Positions 1 through 11,600 of a stretch of DNA of 64,000 nucleotides are shown here, piece by piece (positions within the stretch are counted from its first letter, which is position 1; each line of letters starts with the position of its first letter). A program made the position numbers and the translations under genes. The DNA is from Acanthamoeba castellanii str. Neff. Lineage: Eukaryota; Discosea; Longamoebia; Acanthamoebidae. Location: the NCBI RefSeq assembly GCF_000313135.1, contig NW_004457618.1:492782-556781 (forward strand), read 5' to 3'. The notes beneath the pieces were generated by a model, which was not told the origin of the DNA, made no database searches, and saw only the letters and a program-made list of their open reading frames with translations.

Positions 1-1844
1 CCTCCTGCACAGCGTCCTCGGTGTCGGCAAAGTAGTAGTGGAGCTTGTCGTCGTCGTCGTCGTTGGAGTAGTCGGTCGCCCAGATGGCGAACTCGGCCAG
101 CGGCGCGCCGACGCCGATCAGGATGGCCAGCTCAAAGGCCTGCTCGCCGTTGCACTCCACCTCGGCCAGCGTGTCGATCAGGTGCTTTCGGCCCCCGTCA
201 CCCTACAAAGGAAAGAGAAAACCACAAAAAAACAGAATTCCTTAACTTAGCACTAAAGCTACAGTGCAACGCATGGTTGAGCACGTACGATGGAGTTGTA
301 GTGAAGCTCAGTCAAAATGTCCAACGCTCTCTGTGCGTGTGTGTGTGCAGACCACCACAATCATAGTTAGTCGCCGTTTGCTGTTGAAGTGGCACGCCAA
401 TGAATGAACAAACCTGGTTCGTCTGGGTCCAGCTGAAGAAGGTGAGCAGGTCGGTCACGAGCGAGCAGTCGGGTGAGGTGAGGTTGTTCGGGATGGAGAT
501 GAAGCTGATATAAGCCAGTGGATAGGACTCAGCGCCCGGCGCATCGAGGATGTCCACAACCGTGCCCGCATTGATCTCCTGGGCAAAGTCAGCCACCGCC
601 GCCGCCACACTGCGATCGGAAGCAACCCAGGTGAGAAACCACCAACCAACGGGAAAGTGGGACACGCTTCGCGGAGGCGAACCTCTTGGTGGAGAGCGCG
701 ATGGTGTTGTTGGCCTTGTTGACCAGGCTCGCGCAAACCAGGTTGGCCCGCAACGCGTCGGCCGAGCCCAGGTAGGTGAGCGCTCCCTCAGTCGCCCGCA
801 CAAAGTTGAGGCGCTCCGCCTGGTCCGCAATGGCGTGGGCGTGGCCGTTGAGCGCGGGCGGGAGGCCGCTGAAGTCGCCGTCGGCGGCCTCGATAGCCGG
901 ACCCAGCGCGTCGTTGTAGGGCAACAGCGCGCGCTTGAGCGGCTCCGATATGTCGAGGCCGTCGCCGGTGATGAAGGCCATGGTGATGTTGAGCGTAGGC
1001 AGCTTGTTGGCGAGCGCGAGCTCAGGATTGAGCGTAGCCAGGTAGGGATCGGACCACACGGTGATGTTTCCCATGAAGATCTGAGTCGTCCCCCAGTGTC
1101 AACGCCGAATACAGGACAACCGCATAAAAGGAAATCGTGATGGGATTAATCGCACAGTACCCCAGCAGTGAATTAGGTGCGTTTCAGGGTACTAGCATAA
1201 AAGGAAAACAGAGCACACCAATCCGAAAAAAGCAAAGAAATAGATTAAAAAAACGATAATAGCAGTGGGTGGCCGTGGTAACGTGAGCAGTGGGCGACGT
1301 ACATCAGCGAGGGCTTTGAGATCCAGCACGAGCAGTGGGTCGGTCGACGCATTCAGTGTGGGCAGGTTGTAGGTGAAGGCCAGGCCCTGCGCGGCGATGG
1401 GCACCTGGAACATGGAGCCGTACTGCTCGATTGAGTCCGGGTCACTGGAGTCAACTGCGGCGTTGAGGTTGATGAAGTCGTTCTGGCCCGACAGGATGTT
1501 GTCCAGGGCCTGCTCGGCCGCCTCGACATCGTAGACCACGGTCACGTCGTCCCGAGTGGCGCGGTAAGCGTTGCTCCAGGCCTCGTAGAGGGGCTTCACG
1601 TCTGCGTCGCCCTGGCCATACAGCTCCTTGCTGAAGATGCTCGCTGCTTTGGGGGGAGCGTACCAGCAACAATCAGTTTGTACAAAATGTAGAAATAGAA
1701 GAAGAAGAACAAGACAAGAAAGAGGAACAAAGACACATGAGGGAGGAGGAGGGGCAGCTTACCAGAGCCAGGCTGCAGCAGCGGGGCCAGCAGCCCAACT
1801 ACGAGGAGGAGAGGGAAGAGCGCTATGTGCCGGTGAGGCCCCAT
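1..1844 (-). CDS. PstS-like phosphate-binding-domain protein, 3' end outside window
   Basis: Predicted exons on the minus strand are 1763-1844, 1303-1643, 683-1080, 414-609 and 1-202; all join in one frame. The first exon encodes a signal peptide with a Leu/Val-rich core. The mature part resembles bacterial PstS (periplasmic phosphate-binding protein, PBP type II fold): an N-terminal LY..W...Y block, V.VVYD, the IFMGNITVWSDP block typical of PstS, SVAAAV, and a YPLAYISFISIP block near the C terminus. About 407 residues lie in the window and the protein continues to the left. PstS normally feeds an ABC importer in bacteria. In a eukaryote it is more likely a secreted or cell-surface ligand-binding ectodomain, perhaps joined to a membrane or signalling part beyond the edge. 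A bacterial origin of the domain is inferred. The start is the only ATG preceding the signal peptide. Confidence 0.72.
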
Positions 1845-2229
1845 TATTGTTGTTGCTCAGCCCTTCCCTTTCAATGGCTGGTTGGTGTGAGCTGTGCGGC
1901 TTTGCGTCAGGCGTGGCTTGTGTGATGTCGCGGTGCCAGAAAGTTAAGGCCTTGGTCAAGCTGAGTACGCCTACTCGGAGACCATGACACCATGCCACGC
2001 CAGATCTTTGCCAAAGATAGGTTGCCACTATTCCTGGGTTTGGAAAAAACGCTCAATGTAACCCTCGTTGCTTTGTGTGCGTGCCACGGGAAGAAGGTGC
2101 CGTGTAAAAGGTGAAACCGCTCACCGCCCACTGGGCACTCGGAGAAAATGAATTTCTTACTTTTTTCTTTAAAGCTTTTCCTTTATTTTTATGTGACTTT
2201 CGTTTTCGTTCTTGTGATTGCGTGCGGGG
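1845..2229. other. Intergenic region between divergent genes
   Basis: About 385 bases separate the PstS-like start from the next start on the plus strand. Apart from T-rich runs near 2160-2220, just before the plus-strand start, nothing recognisable is seen. It presumably holds both promoters. Confidence 0.5.
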
Positions 2230-3934
2230 ATGGTGCAGGTACGGCCGCTCTATGGATTGGTGGCGGTTGTTGCGGCGACGCTCCTTCTCCTGTTCTTCGC
2301 GGGTCCTTCCGCCGTGCCTCGCAATTGGGACTCGGCCCCTGACGCACTCCTATCCACCACCATCGACATAGATATCGATCCGCCGGCTCCCACACCCCCA
2401 ACTCCTACCGACCACGTGTCTCCCAGCACCAAGGAGCATACAGAGCCACCTAGTCGTTCGATTGATGAAGAGAAAGATGAAGAAGTGGAGAAAGATGCAT
2501 CTGGAGATGAGGTACCCAAAACAACTGAGTCACCACCAACAGCAACGACGAGAAAAGATGAAAAAGATGAAGAAATAGATCACATCGCAAAGACGCCACA
2601 ACCAGCGACCAAGGGGAAGGAGGAGATGGAAGAAGAAGATGAAGAGGAAAAGAAAGAGGAGAAGAAGGTGAGCGACTACACGCTCGTGGTCTACGTGTAC
2701 TGGGAGCGCGACGCGGTCTACGCCGAGAACCTGCGATTCTTCCTGCGCGCGGGCGTGGGCTCGGCCGAAGAGAGCCAGCGGGACCGGGTGGAGTACCTCC
2801 TGATCGTGCAGGGCCGCACCCTGTCCGTCGACGTGCCGCGCCACGTCAAGGTGTGGAAGCGCGACAACACCTGCTTCGACTTTGGCGCCGTCGGCGCAGC
2901 CCTTCGGTCGAAAGCGCTCCGCCTCCCCACATTCCGTCGCTACGTCATCCTGTACACGGCTCCTCTTCGTTCTTCGTTCTTTGCCCTTCGTTTTTCTTCG
3001 TTCTTCGTTCTTCGTTCTTTGCTCTACGTTTTCGTTTCGCTCTTTCGTTCTCACGCGTCTGTGGCCACAGGAATTCGAGCGTGAAGGGGCCTTTTCTGCC
3101 GGCGTACTGGCCGTCCAACGTGCATTGGTCCACCATCTTCACCAGTCGCATCAACGATCGCGTCAAGCAAGGTATTAAGACGTTGTGTATTGCGTGTTTC
3201 GTGTGCGCATGTATGTGCGTTCATGCGTGTGTATGCGTGTTTGCGTGCGAAGCTAACGGTGCTGTGCCTCTTCTCAACGCAGTGGGCACGTCGATCGTGT
3301 GCCTGCCCAAAACGGACCTGGGCGGCTGGGGTCCACGCATTGAGGGATTCTGTTGGGCGACCGATCACGTGGGCATCGAGCTGGGCATCAAGCGCGGAGT
3401 GTTCGACTGCTTCGCCAACAAGGAAGACGTCATCGTCAAAGTACGCTCACTCGCTTCCCTCAGCTCTCTTCATTTCTCTTACAGAAACACGGTCGACTTG
3501 AGTCCATCATATGTACTAATCATCCTTCATTCGTTCCCAGGGCGAATACGGCATGTCGCGCGCAGTGCTGGATGCCAACTACACGCTCGACACGGTGCAG
3601 CTCAAGTACCAGGGCGTCAATTGGACCGACACCGCCAACTGGGGCTGCAACGCCAACGTGCATCCCACCCGAGCCGACGCCTACGACGGCATCAGTACAA
3701 CTGCGCCCACTTTTATTATTATGAGAGATATGCTATGCAAGACTATGCTATGCTGCGATATTAATACGATGTTAATGCGTTGATTCAGGCATGCACCCGC
3801 TGGAGACGGTGTTCCACAAGAGGAGCTGGACCGACGTCAGGACCGACGTGCTGCCTGAGTACATGAACCGCTACGCGCAGTGGAAATATGACGCGCTCGA
3901 TCGCCGGGCGGGAAAGAGTCGACCACCATCATGA
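2230..3934 (+). CDS. Type II membrane protein, putative glycosyltransferase-like
   Basis: Predicted exons are 2230-2951, 3071-3171, 3283-3440, 3541-3694 and 3789-3934, giving one frame that ends in TGA. The protein starts with a short cytosolic tail and a signal anchor (LVAVVAATLLLLFFAG). About 130 residues of Pro/Thr- and Glu/Lys-rich stem follow, then a globular domain. That domain has conserved-looking blocks: an early YVYWERD, then NTCFDFGA, a NSSVKGPFLP block, FCWATDHVG, and a C-terminal WGCNANVHP...DGIS.HPLE region. This arrangement is typical of Golgi type II glycosyltransferases, and similar proteins occur in algae and other protists as far as I recall. The enzymatic activity is inferred, and no classical DxD motif is claimed. 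The intron at 2952-3070 is rich in TTCGT repeats. Confidence 0.65.
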
Positions 3935-4104
3935 GTGTAAATGTTATGAGATCATCTTTACACCTCTCTCTCTCCTCGCGTTGAACTGAGTACGTCATGG
4001 GTCAGAGGACCGTAAGAGACCTTGGACTATCACACTTTTGCAGGCTGAGCTGAGAGCTTTCAGCTTGTATTAGAATAGCTCGGTGTTGATTGATGTTGAC
4101 CACT

Positions 4105-4980
4105 TCACTTCCTCTTGGGCTTGTTGGCGCGCTGCTTCTCGACGTCGCCGAAGGGCTTGGGGTAGAGGACCATTTTGATCGTCAGCGCCAGCGGGATGAG
4201 GAACCACGGCAGGTACACGCTGAACATCTTGAGCCTGCACAGCCAGCCCCAGTTCTCCCATCAGCATTTGCTTATCGTGCGCGCATGTGCGTGTGCGGTG
4301 GTGCGTGTGCGTGTGCGGTAACAACCTGTGGGTGGGGTCCATCGGCGTGAAGGCGGTCTCGAAGAGGATGGGCGTCATGACGGTGACCAGGTGCGTGCCG
4401 TACATCAGGGCAGGAATGCGGATCCAGTTGCGGCCTGGTCAAGAGGAAGAGGAGGAGGAGGTGTTAGCCCGATGCCGACGCCGACGCCGATGCCGATGTC
4501 GACGCGAATTGGCCACCCAGCTGTGTCTACGTACACTTGGCGAAGGCGTAGACGGCAACGAAGAAGAACGGCACCTGGACGAGCATCTCGGCCCACATCA
4601 ACGACTGGAACCACAGCGGCGGCTTCGCCATCAGGAAATCTGTGCGTGCGGCGTGCGCGGTCGCGTGTAGTGTCGTTGTTCAATTCTTTTAGTCGACCAA
4701 CTCAAAAGGGAAATAAAGAGAAGCTGCACGAGTTTGAAGCTGCGGCTCTCCGTACCTCCGAAGTCGCTGATGTAGAAGTCGACAAGGTACACGGCGGCTT
4801 GCGGGTAGATGCTGCGGTCCGGCACCAGCGCCTGTGCATCTGCAGATTGTGATTGCGATTCAGCAGCCGGAAATTGAAAATCGACACTGAAATCAGTGGC
4901 GTACCAATGAGAAGGGTGATGGGAATGTGGATGGCGAAGTAAATCAAGAAAATGTTATCGAGCAGCGAGCGTCCTGCCAT
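4105..4980 (-). CDS. TMEM97 / sigma-2 receptor family protein (EXPERA domain)
   Basis: Exons 4905-4980, 4756-4839, 4535-4639, 4326-4434 and 4105-4234 join into 167 codons, close to the ~176 residues usual for the family. Family landmarks are visible: an N-terminal helix with HIPITLLID, an Asp-rich loop with YP and DFYISDFGD, the PPLWFQSL.WAE..VQVPFF helix, RNWIRIPALMYG.H, a long third helix and a final helix PWFLIPLALTIKM. The tail ends in Lys/Arg (NKPKRK), a possible ER-retrieval signal. TMEM97 proteins are four-helix ER/lysosomal proteins linked to sterol handling and NPC1 in animals. The role here is inferred by homology. The gene is divergent from the next, with about 150 bp between the starts. 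Confidence 0.9.
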
Positions 4981-5128
4981 CTTGTTCTTCGCCAATAGAA
5001 ATAATAAATTAATTAGCCACTGTCGACAGAAAAGGAAATAAGCGGGAAGGAAAAGGAGAAAAAAAAGAAACTCCGTCGGACCAAAACACAATCTTGTAAT
5101 CAACAAACGACAATCCAGTAACTATACC

Positions 5129-5999
5129 ATGGTACCATCTTTGTTCATGCTTTCTTGCGGCTCGTGCAACTGTTGGCCATCCTCCTGTGTTTGCGATTTT
5201 TTCGATTACGAAACAATTTTCATCTGTGATTTCTGTGATTTTCGCGATTTTTTTTTCATCTTCTGATGATGCGGGGGGCGGAACACAGTCGCGTAAAAAC
5301 AATCTGTCGCGGCGCCGGACACAGCATGCGTCGGTCCTGAAGAAGGAGGCCGAGGAGGAACGCAAGCGGCAGGAGCGGCTCCAGCGCCGGAAGGACAACG
5401 CCACCAAACGCAAGCGCGAGGAGGTGAGCCCTTATCCTTTTTCTTTTTTTTTCTTTTCTGCATGCCGTGTGCGTGCGGTCATGCCGTGTGTTGTTGTGGT
5501 GTGTGTCGTGTTGTGAGGCGTGTCGTGTGCCGTGTCGTGCCGTGCGGTTGTGTCTTCACTCAACCGGTGAACGTCTGATGCGCTGCAGGAGGCCAAGGAG
5601 GAGATGCAGATGGAGCACAGCGAGGCGCCGGCGGGCAAGAGGCGAAAGATCAAGCGCAACAAGAAGAGCAAGGCTGCGCGCAAGGAGAAGGGCAAGGAGG
5701 TCGACAACGAGGAAGAGGAGGAGGTATGCGCCCATCTACCTGTGTCGTGCGGTGGTGTCAGTGTGCGGTGTGTGTCGTGTGTTTATTATGCTAATCACGA
5801 TTATCACTGTCAACAGGAGATGGAGACGGAGAAGGCGGCCGGCACGTCGACGGTGACGTCCACGACGACCACGGCGGCCATGGAGGTGGCGGCGCCCAGC
5901 GAACTGGCCCGGCGAACGATCAGGCGGGCCAAGCGCAGGTCCGACGGCGCCAAGCCCGCTGCTGCCGCCACTTCGATGGCCATCGAAAACGCGGCCTAA
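5129..5999 (+). CDS. Small Lys/Arg/Glu-rich, probably nuclear protein
   Basis: Three coding blocks at 5289-5423, 5589-5723 and 5817-5999 share one frame and are separated by clean GT-AG introns. The 5' end is uncertain. A one-codon exon (ATG at 5129-5131, intron 5132-5288) gives a good splice; the alternative is an unspliced start at ATG 5187. The protein is about 152 residues, very basic and acidic in alternation: SRKNNLSRRR, a Lys/Glu coiled-coil-like stretch, and the nuclear-localisation-like KRRKIKRNKKSK. It ends in an Ala/Thr-rich tail with RRAKRR. The composition suggests a nucleolar or ribosome-biogenesis role, but no domain is recognised and no function is asserted. Confidence 0.55.
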
Positions 6000-6166
6000 T
6001 GCTGCGAAGCCATTACTACACAAATATAAATGCCCACTTATGCATTATTACCTCACACTCCCAACATCTCCTCCTTACCACATGCTGGCAAAAATGTAAG
6101 GAATACGAGTGCGGCTCCGGAATGTTCTGACTCGTTTGCCCCAAGGCCAAGAATATTGCACACAAG

Positions 6167-7276
6167 ATGAAGAGGGAGGAGTACCGGCAGTGTGGCTTGG
6201 GTGCGGTGGCGCTTACGGCGCTCGTCCTTCTGGTTAGTTGTTGCCTGCCGCCGGCGGATGCGTCATCTTCGTCGCTGTTCTTCGGCGTCGAGTTCGCCTA
6301 CTCTGTCCACGTTCGCTCTGCCTCCTCCCCCAACGTACCCCGCCCTCTTTCTAAAGCTCCCCCCCTTTGGTGTTCTTTTCTTGTCGTTTTCGTTCTTGAT
6401 TTATTTTATTTATTTTTTATTCGCTCCCACCGGCGCCGCATTGCCCCAGTTGTCGTTCGACAGCTTCACGTCGGTGAGCGCAAAGGAGCAAAAGATGAAG
6501 ACCGTCACCGCCGAGTCGGGTTCCGGCGATGTGTTGTGGAACGCACAGGTCTACGACTGCACCACCAAGCGAGGTTCGTCCCAAACCGTACATTGAATGA
6601 ACAAGACTGATTGTGGTGGCGGGATTCGATCAGCGTATGCGTGGACGGCATTCACCAACAACACCTTGGGACGCTGTGCGACGGCGGGCATCGCGTCCAT
6701 TTGCCCCATCGCGACCGGACCCACATTCTGGGGTACATGACGCACACACAGCACACGCGACACTCAGAGGCGCACGCACACGCACAGGATAATTACAACA
6801 ACGGCAACGTGCAGGTTCGTTTGCGTTCCTCCAGAACACGTCGCTGTTAGAGTTCGATGACGTGCAGCAATGGCGCTGGCAGGGACCCTACACCTGGCAG
6901 AAGGGCGACTTTTACACTCGCACCGTCGTGGTACATCGCTCTGGGCCAAATATGACCTGGTTGTGGTCACCAATCACAACCATGAGTATCAAAATTGATC
7001 ACTGTGTTCTTTTTGGTGATTTGGTCTGATCACACTCAGGGCGGACGCATTGAACCGGTGGCCATCGCGGCGATGGCGACTTCGATTGGCGCGAGTGGCA
7101 AGGCGGCGCCGAGTACGACTACCTGGAACTACTACACGAGCTTCACGAACGAGCTGCCCTTCGACGCTTTCGCAATCCCCGCCGCGTGCTTCGCGTCTTC
7201 GCCGTTGCCCACCGCTGCCGGCCGGCTTCGGGCTCTCCCCTCGTCATTCTTGCTTGCTCGCCCGTCTTTTGTCTAA
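6167..7276 (+). CDS. Secreted Cys-containing protein, possibly LVN1.2/ependymin-related
   Basis: Predicted exons are 6167-6310, 6450-6573, 6634-6732, 6815-6930 and 7040-7276. The first exon encodes a signal peptide (LTALVLLVSCCLPPADA). Downstream blocks include LSFDSFTSV, VYDCTTKR, TLGRCATAG, a Trp-rich QQWRWQGPYTWQKGDF segment, and WNYYTSFTNELPFDAF with IPAAC near the end. The pattern F-x-x-P-x-x-C after a YY..F segment resembles secreted development-specific LVN1.2 / ependymin-related proteins, but the match is by eye and weak. The final exon is the least certain; its last ~35 residues are Ala/Pro/Leu/Ser-rich. No enzymatic function is suggested. Confidence 0.5.
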
Positions 7277-7554
7277 GACTTGCATTCTTGAGTGGCGCCA
7301 CATTCCCTAAACGTTTCAACAAGATATTTATTGCGGGCTTTTCTCATCAACATGCCTGCACACACGAGGGCATAGTCCAAGCAACATCCAGGTTTAGGAC
7401 TTGATTGGCAACATCTCTCCTAATGCACAACATTGTCGTAACCTTCGGAGCTTTGGTGATTGATTACAAGGTTGGCCAGCCACCACAAAAGTTGGCTTGA
7501 ACAAGAAGACAAGTCATTGCCTACCTCCTAACCTGCTCCATCTCACCGCTCAAC

Positions 7555-8224
7555 ATGTTGAGGCCTACACTTGCATTCGCTCTGCTCTACCTCGCCTGTC
7601 TGGCCGCTGTGGCCATGGTGTGTCCATCCTTAAGCACTCCCAGGCCCACAGTTCTGCTAATCTGCATCTTCCACGTCCTTCAGGGCTACTCCTCCACTCT
7701 CTACAGTTCGAAAGACTGCTCTGGAACGCCTTTGATGACTATCACCTATGAGGAGGAACGCTGCTACCAGAGCTTCAACATCAACAGCACCGTCTGCCAA
7801 AGATTCTTTGACTGCGCCGGTAACGGAAGGATTGACCAGGCCGTCCTCTACGGGAGATGCGCTCAGTACCTGCTCCCTCGCAACGCATCGCTCCTGGTGC
7901 AATGTACGGCCAACCCCCGCTACCTTTTTCGTTTTTTTCGTTTTTCGTTTTTCGTTTCGTTTTGCTTTCTACCGAACCGCCCAAGCAATAACACCTCTAC
8001 CCTCAGCCGATGGAGTCGTTCGCTCGTACCTCTCGAGCCCGGATTGCACCAAGGGCTTCATCCCCTTCACACCGCCCAAAACCAACTGCGAAGTGAGGAA
8101 GGCGTCGGCGTCCTGCAGCGAGCTTTATGGGAGCGCCTCGTCCACCACTTCGGCCGGCTCCGCGTCCCCCGCCAGCGCACTTCACTTCTGGCTGCGCCAG
8201 CTTCTCTCCCTCTTGTTGGCGTGA
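7555..8224 (+). CDS. Small secreted Cys-rich protein, probably GPI-anchored
   Basis: Exons 7555-7617, 7684-7903 and 8007-8224 join in frame to give about 166 residues. The protein has an N-terminal signal peptide (LAFALLYLACLAAVAM) and a Cys-rich ectodomain with spaced cysteines (KDCSGTP, ERCYQSF, TVCQRFFDCAG, YGRCAQY, SPDCTKG, TNCEV, SCSELYG). A Ser/Thr/Ala spacer and a hydrophobic C terminus (HFWLRQLLSLLLA) follow. That architecture is classic for GPI-anchored surface proteins. The fold is not recognised. The second intron contains TTTTTCG repeats. Confidence 0.68.
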
Positions 8225-8509
8225 TGATCTTTATTTTCATTGTTTGAAGTATGGAATAAATAGAAGAGCTTTTAACGAGGCCAAGACGTGTATCTTCTTA
8301 GTCGATGTGAAGAGTGCGGTCAGCGTAGCCGTGGGCAGCCTTGTGCTTCTCGAAGAGCGCCGAGAGCGCAGCCACGTAGCGTTCGTGCAACGCGTCCACT
8401 GCCTCCGCGCTCGGGTTGTCCGTCTGTGTCGGTGGGTCGTTGGTGAGCTCCCCCCCTCTCACAGTAGCTCATGCTTTTAATTGTGCACAGCTGCGTACCT
8501 TGGTCACGG

Positions 8510-8513
8510 GTAT
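8510..8513. repeat. Target-site duplication GTAT, left copy
   Basis: The left flank reads CACGG-GTAT and then the element begins with TAGTATATAC. The right flank reads GTAT-GGGCTCG. Removing the element and one GTAT restores CACGGGTATGGGCTC, whose reverse complement continues the acyltransferase frame (GEP-I-PVT). Confidence 0.9.
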
Positions 8514-8631
8514 TAGTATATACGCGTTACGGTTTCGCCTACACACCCCTTACGGTTTCGCCTACATGCCCGTTACGGTTTTCCCGACACTCCGGAACGA
8601 CCCTCTACGCTCTCACCCACGCTACGCATTA
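8514..8631 (+). repeat. Left terminal inverted repeat
   Basis: The outer 58 bases are identical to the reverse complement of the right end, starting TAGTATATACGCGTTACGGT. A 32-base left-only segment follows, then 28 more shared bases ending GCTACGCATTA. Inside are two copies of TTACGGTTTCGCCTAC and a third degenerate one (near 8526, 8550 and 8572), which could be protein-binding sites. Confidence 0.93.
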
Positions 8632-8648
8632 TATGTATTGGGAGGTGA

Positions 8649-11600
8649 CTAACACGGCCAGTGGAGAGGGTCCTCTTCGAGGAGAGAGAGGAGTTCACTC
8701 CAACTGATCTCCTCATCGGGGTGGGTAACGTCATGAGGGGGAGCTCGTCCCGGCGAGGACGGGCACGTGCGCGTATCGCCTTCCGAAAGAAAGCTATCTA
8801 GGATTCCGTCAAGGAGGGCGCGCGTATCGCCTTCCGAAAGAAAGCCATCTAGGATTCCGTCAAGGAGGGCAAGGTCCTCGTGGGCGTCCCACGGAGTTGC
8901 ATCGGCGTGTAGCTGCTCGCGTGCGGAGTAATCAGCGACAATCATCTCGTGCATTTCGACCTCGACATCGCCTATCATGTGCGTGAGTACGCAGAGTTAA
9001 AACCTGGAATGCAGGAGCGTGTATTCGTACCATCCGCGGGACCGGCATCGGCTTGTAGCTGCTCGCGTGTGGGGCCATCGCACACTGTCCTGTCCTTCAT
9101 TTCGGCCTCAACGTCCCCTATCCGGTGTGAGTGAGTCAGTATGCAATTCGAGAATGGTGAGTGAGGGGAGTGAACCAAGGGCGGAAATGAACTCCTGCAG
9201 CTCATCGTTTGGGGCAGTAATGCAAACCGCATTACCATCACCACGTCCGGTGAAGCAGTACTCATGAGGCGTGACAGTCGACAGACCCTTCGATCTTGTT
9301 ACGACTTAAAGGGAGGTCAGTCTTTCCGACTCGAAATGAAAAGGTAGAAAGGGGTACCTAGTATGTAAATCGTTCCACCGAAGAATTTGACGAGCTCCTC
9401 CGCCTTCGATACAATCGGCATTCGCCGGTTGGTTTCGTTCTTCGTCGGTGTGTTTGCTGGCCTTGCTGAAAGCTGAGGGAACAACCCAACGCCGCGTAGA
9501 AGACAGTACAGGTTTTGGAGTTGTTGGAGGTCGACCTGTTCGAGGAGCTCGTGGTGTGGAATGTCGGGGAAGTACTCGATCTAGTCTTGTGAGTAGGAGA
9601 TTCCTACTGAGGTGTGAAAGGGGGTACCTACCTTCCTTCCTTTGTTTGAGACGCGCTTAGTGAGGAACAAGATGTCGTTGTTGGGGAAGTCTCTCTGGTA
9701 CGCCCTAACCATGCTCAGTAAAGTGGAATATCGAGAGTTCCTGTTGGAGGGAGAAGCTGTTTAGTATTGCTTTTGAAGACGGTTAGGTGAACATGGTACC
9801 ATCTCGATGATCGTAGCCGCTTTGCAAACGGTAGATTTGTTTCCATTCGGACTCGCCCAGGATCAACTGCGTTGGATGGAAGCCATGAGTGTTGATTGTG
9901 AAAAAGGGGAGGGAATTGTTTATACGTTGATACGGTGGAGATGACCGAGGAGGTGGCCAGTCAGGCCGAGTGGATGTCACTTGATCTAGTGGAAGATCTG
10001 CGGAGGGACAGATGAGTAAATGTGAAAAAGTGATTGATAATAAGGGAGGGAGAGTACCAGTACGGTGCGTATTGTTCTCTGTCTTAAACACCGAGCCGAA
10101 CAGTGACTGTTCACCACTAATGACCATAGCTTCGAAGTTGTTGAGGTTGGTCAACGTGCCACATGACGGGCAGTTGATCGCGAGATCTTTCAGGATGAGG
10201 TTGTGCGAGGGATCCACAGGGCATGGCCACGCGCTCACGAATCTCTGCACTTGATCGACGATAAAGTCACGTTGCGCCTGGCACAGTTGGGAGGCTTCGT
10301 GGTGTATTGTTGGCATGGTCTTCCGAATATAAGTAGTGAGAGCATCGGCATCCGGGGCCAAGTCTGTATGCAAAACTCACAACGTGTTAAGCTCCGCTAT
10401 ATCAGATGTATGGTCAGTGAATACCGTTTAACAGAACTGGCGAGACGAGGACGGGCTGGGGGACGGGCGTGGAGCGAGCGTCAAGGAAGATGTAGAGATT
10501 CTTGACCGGCGGAAGGGAAGAATCGAGTTGCTGAAGCCGTGTGTTCATCGTAGAAACGAGGAAGAGGCGAAGCTTCTCGATAAGGAGGTGCACAAAGCTA
10601 TTTGTGCAGAAACTGACCCGCGCATGGATGTGTTCTTTCCCCATAACGGGTCCTGTTTCCGCAGCAAAAGCTGTATGCCATAGGTGAGCTAATCATTGAG
10701 GGTTACTGCAACGGTGGATAAGAAGACGTTCAGGTCATCGGCGTTCTTTGGTGGGAGTACATACCGCAGTACACGCGACTTAAAACGTGGCGCCAATGCT
10801 GCTCATGATCGCCGGGGGGGAGGAATTCAAAACACCTGCGAATCTCGATTAGCATCTGCCACTGAGTGGGGAAAGTAGTGGCGTGCTGAAGGAGGACATA
10901 CTCCATTACACGTTGACCTCCATCTCCGAAAAGAAGTGCGTCAACCGCGGTGGACAGCGCACTGACGTAGTCCCGCCGCTGGATGCCCAGGGGGTCGCCA
11001 CGGAAGGATCGTCCAGTCACGGTGATGCCAAGTGAGTAGTGCCGAACCTCCCTTCTCTGTTGTACAACTTCTACCAGGAATGGACGAAGACACTGCATCT
11101 CGCAAGATTAAGAGCGAGGATGATAATCATGAGTTGGTGGCCCATACCTCTCGTAGAGTTTGCATCCGATACTGCATTCGTGAGAGTAAGAACTCTCGGC
11201 CCTCGGCTGTGGTGAGGTCCAGCCTGGGCGGTGGGGTCTCCTGCTGGTCGTAGGTGAGTAGTAGCTTACGATATTTCGTGAGGCCCTTCGACAGCACTGG
11301 CGTGTGGCGATCGAGTGCAGAATTGGACTGCGCGACGATGTTGAGTAGGGTGACCTCTCCCTCGATGTCCTCTCCAATATCGCGTATCTCCTCGTCGCTG
11401 ATGGTCATGATGTGGAGGGGTTCGTCGATGATCGGGGGTGTGCTTGTTGAATTTACGCGGCTGCTGAGCATGCGTTTCAACCTGCGATGGTACTCTGCAC
11501 GCTGGTGACGGAAAGGTTGGCAATGAGATGGTACAAGCCAATAAACATTGCACTTACCATTGCGGTGGGGTCATCGTGGGAGGGAAGGCAGAGCGAGTTG

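Noticed and set aside
9632..9741. hAT-transposase-like Arg-Trp-Asn-Ser reading across 9741-9866
   Set aside because: That reading needs a frame which hits a stop. The consistent frame reads GYDHRDGTLDIP instead, so there is no hAT signature.
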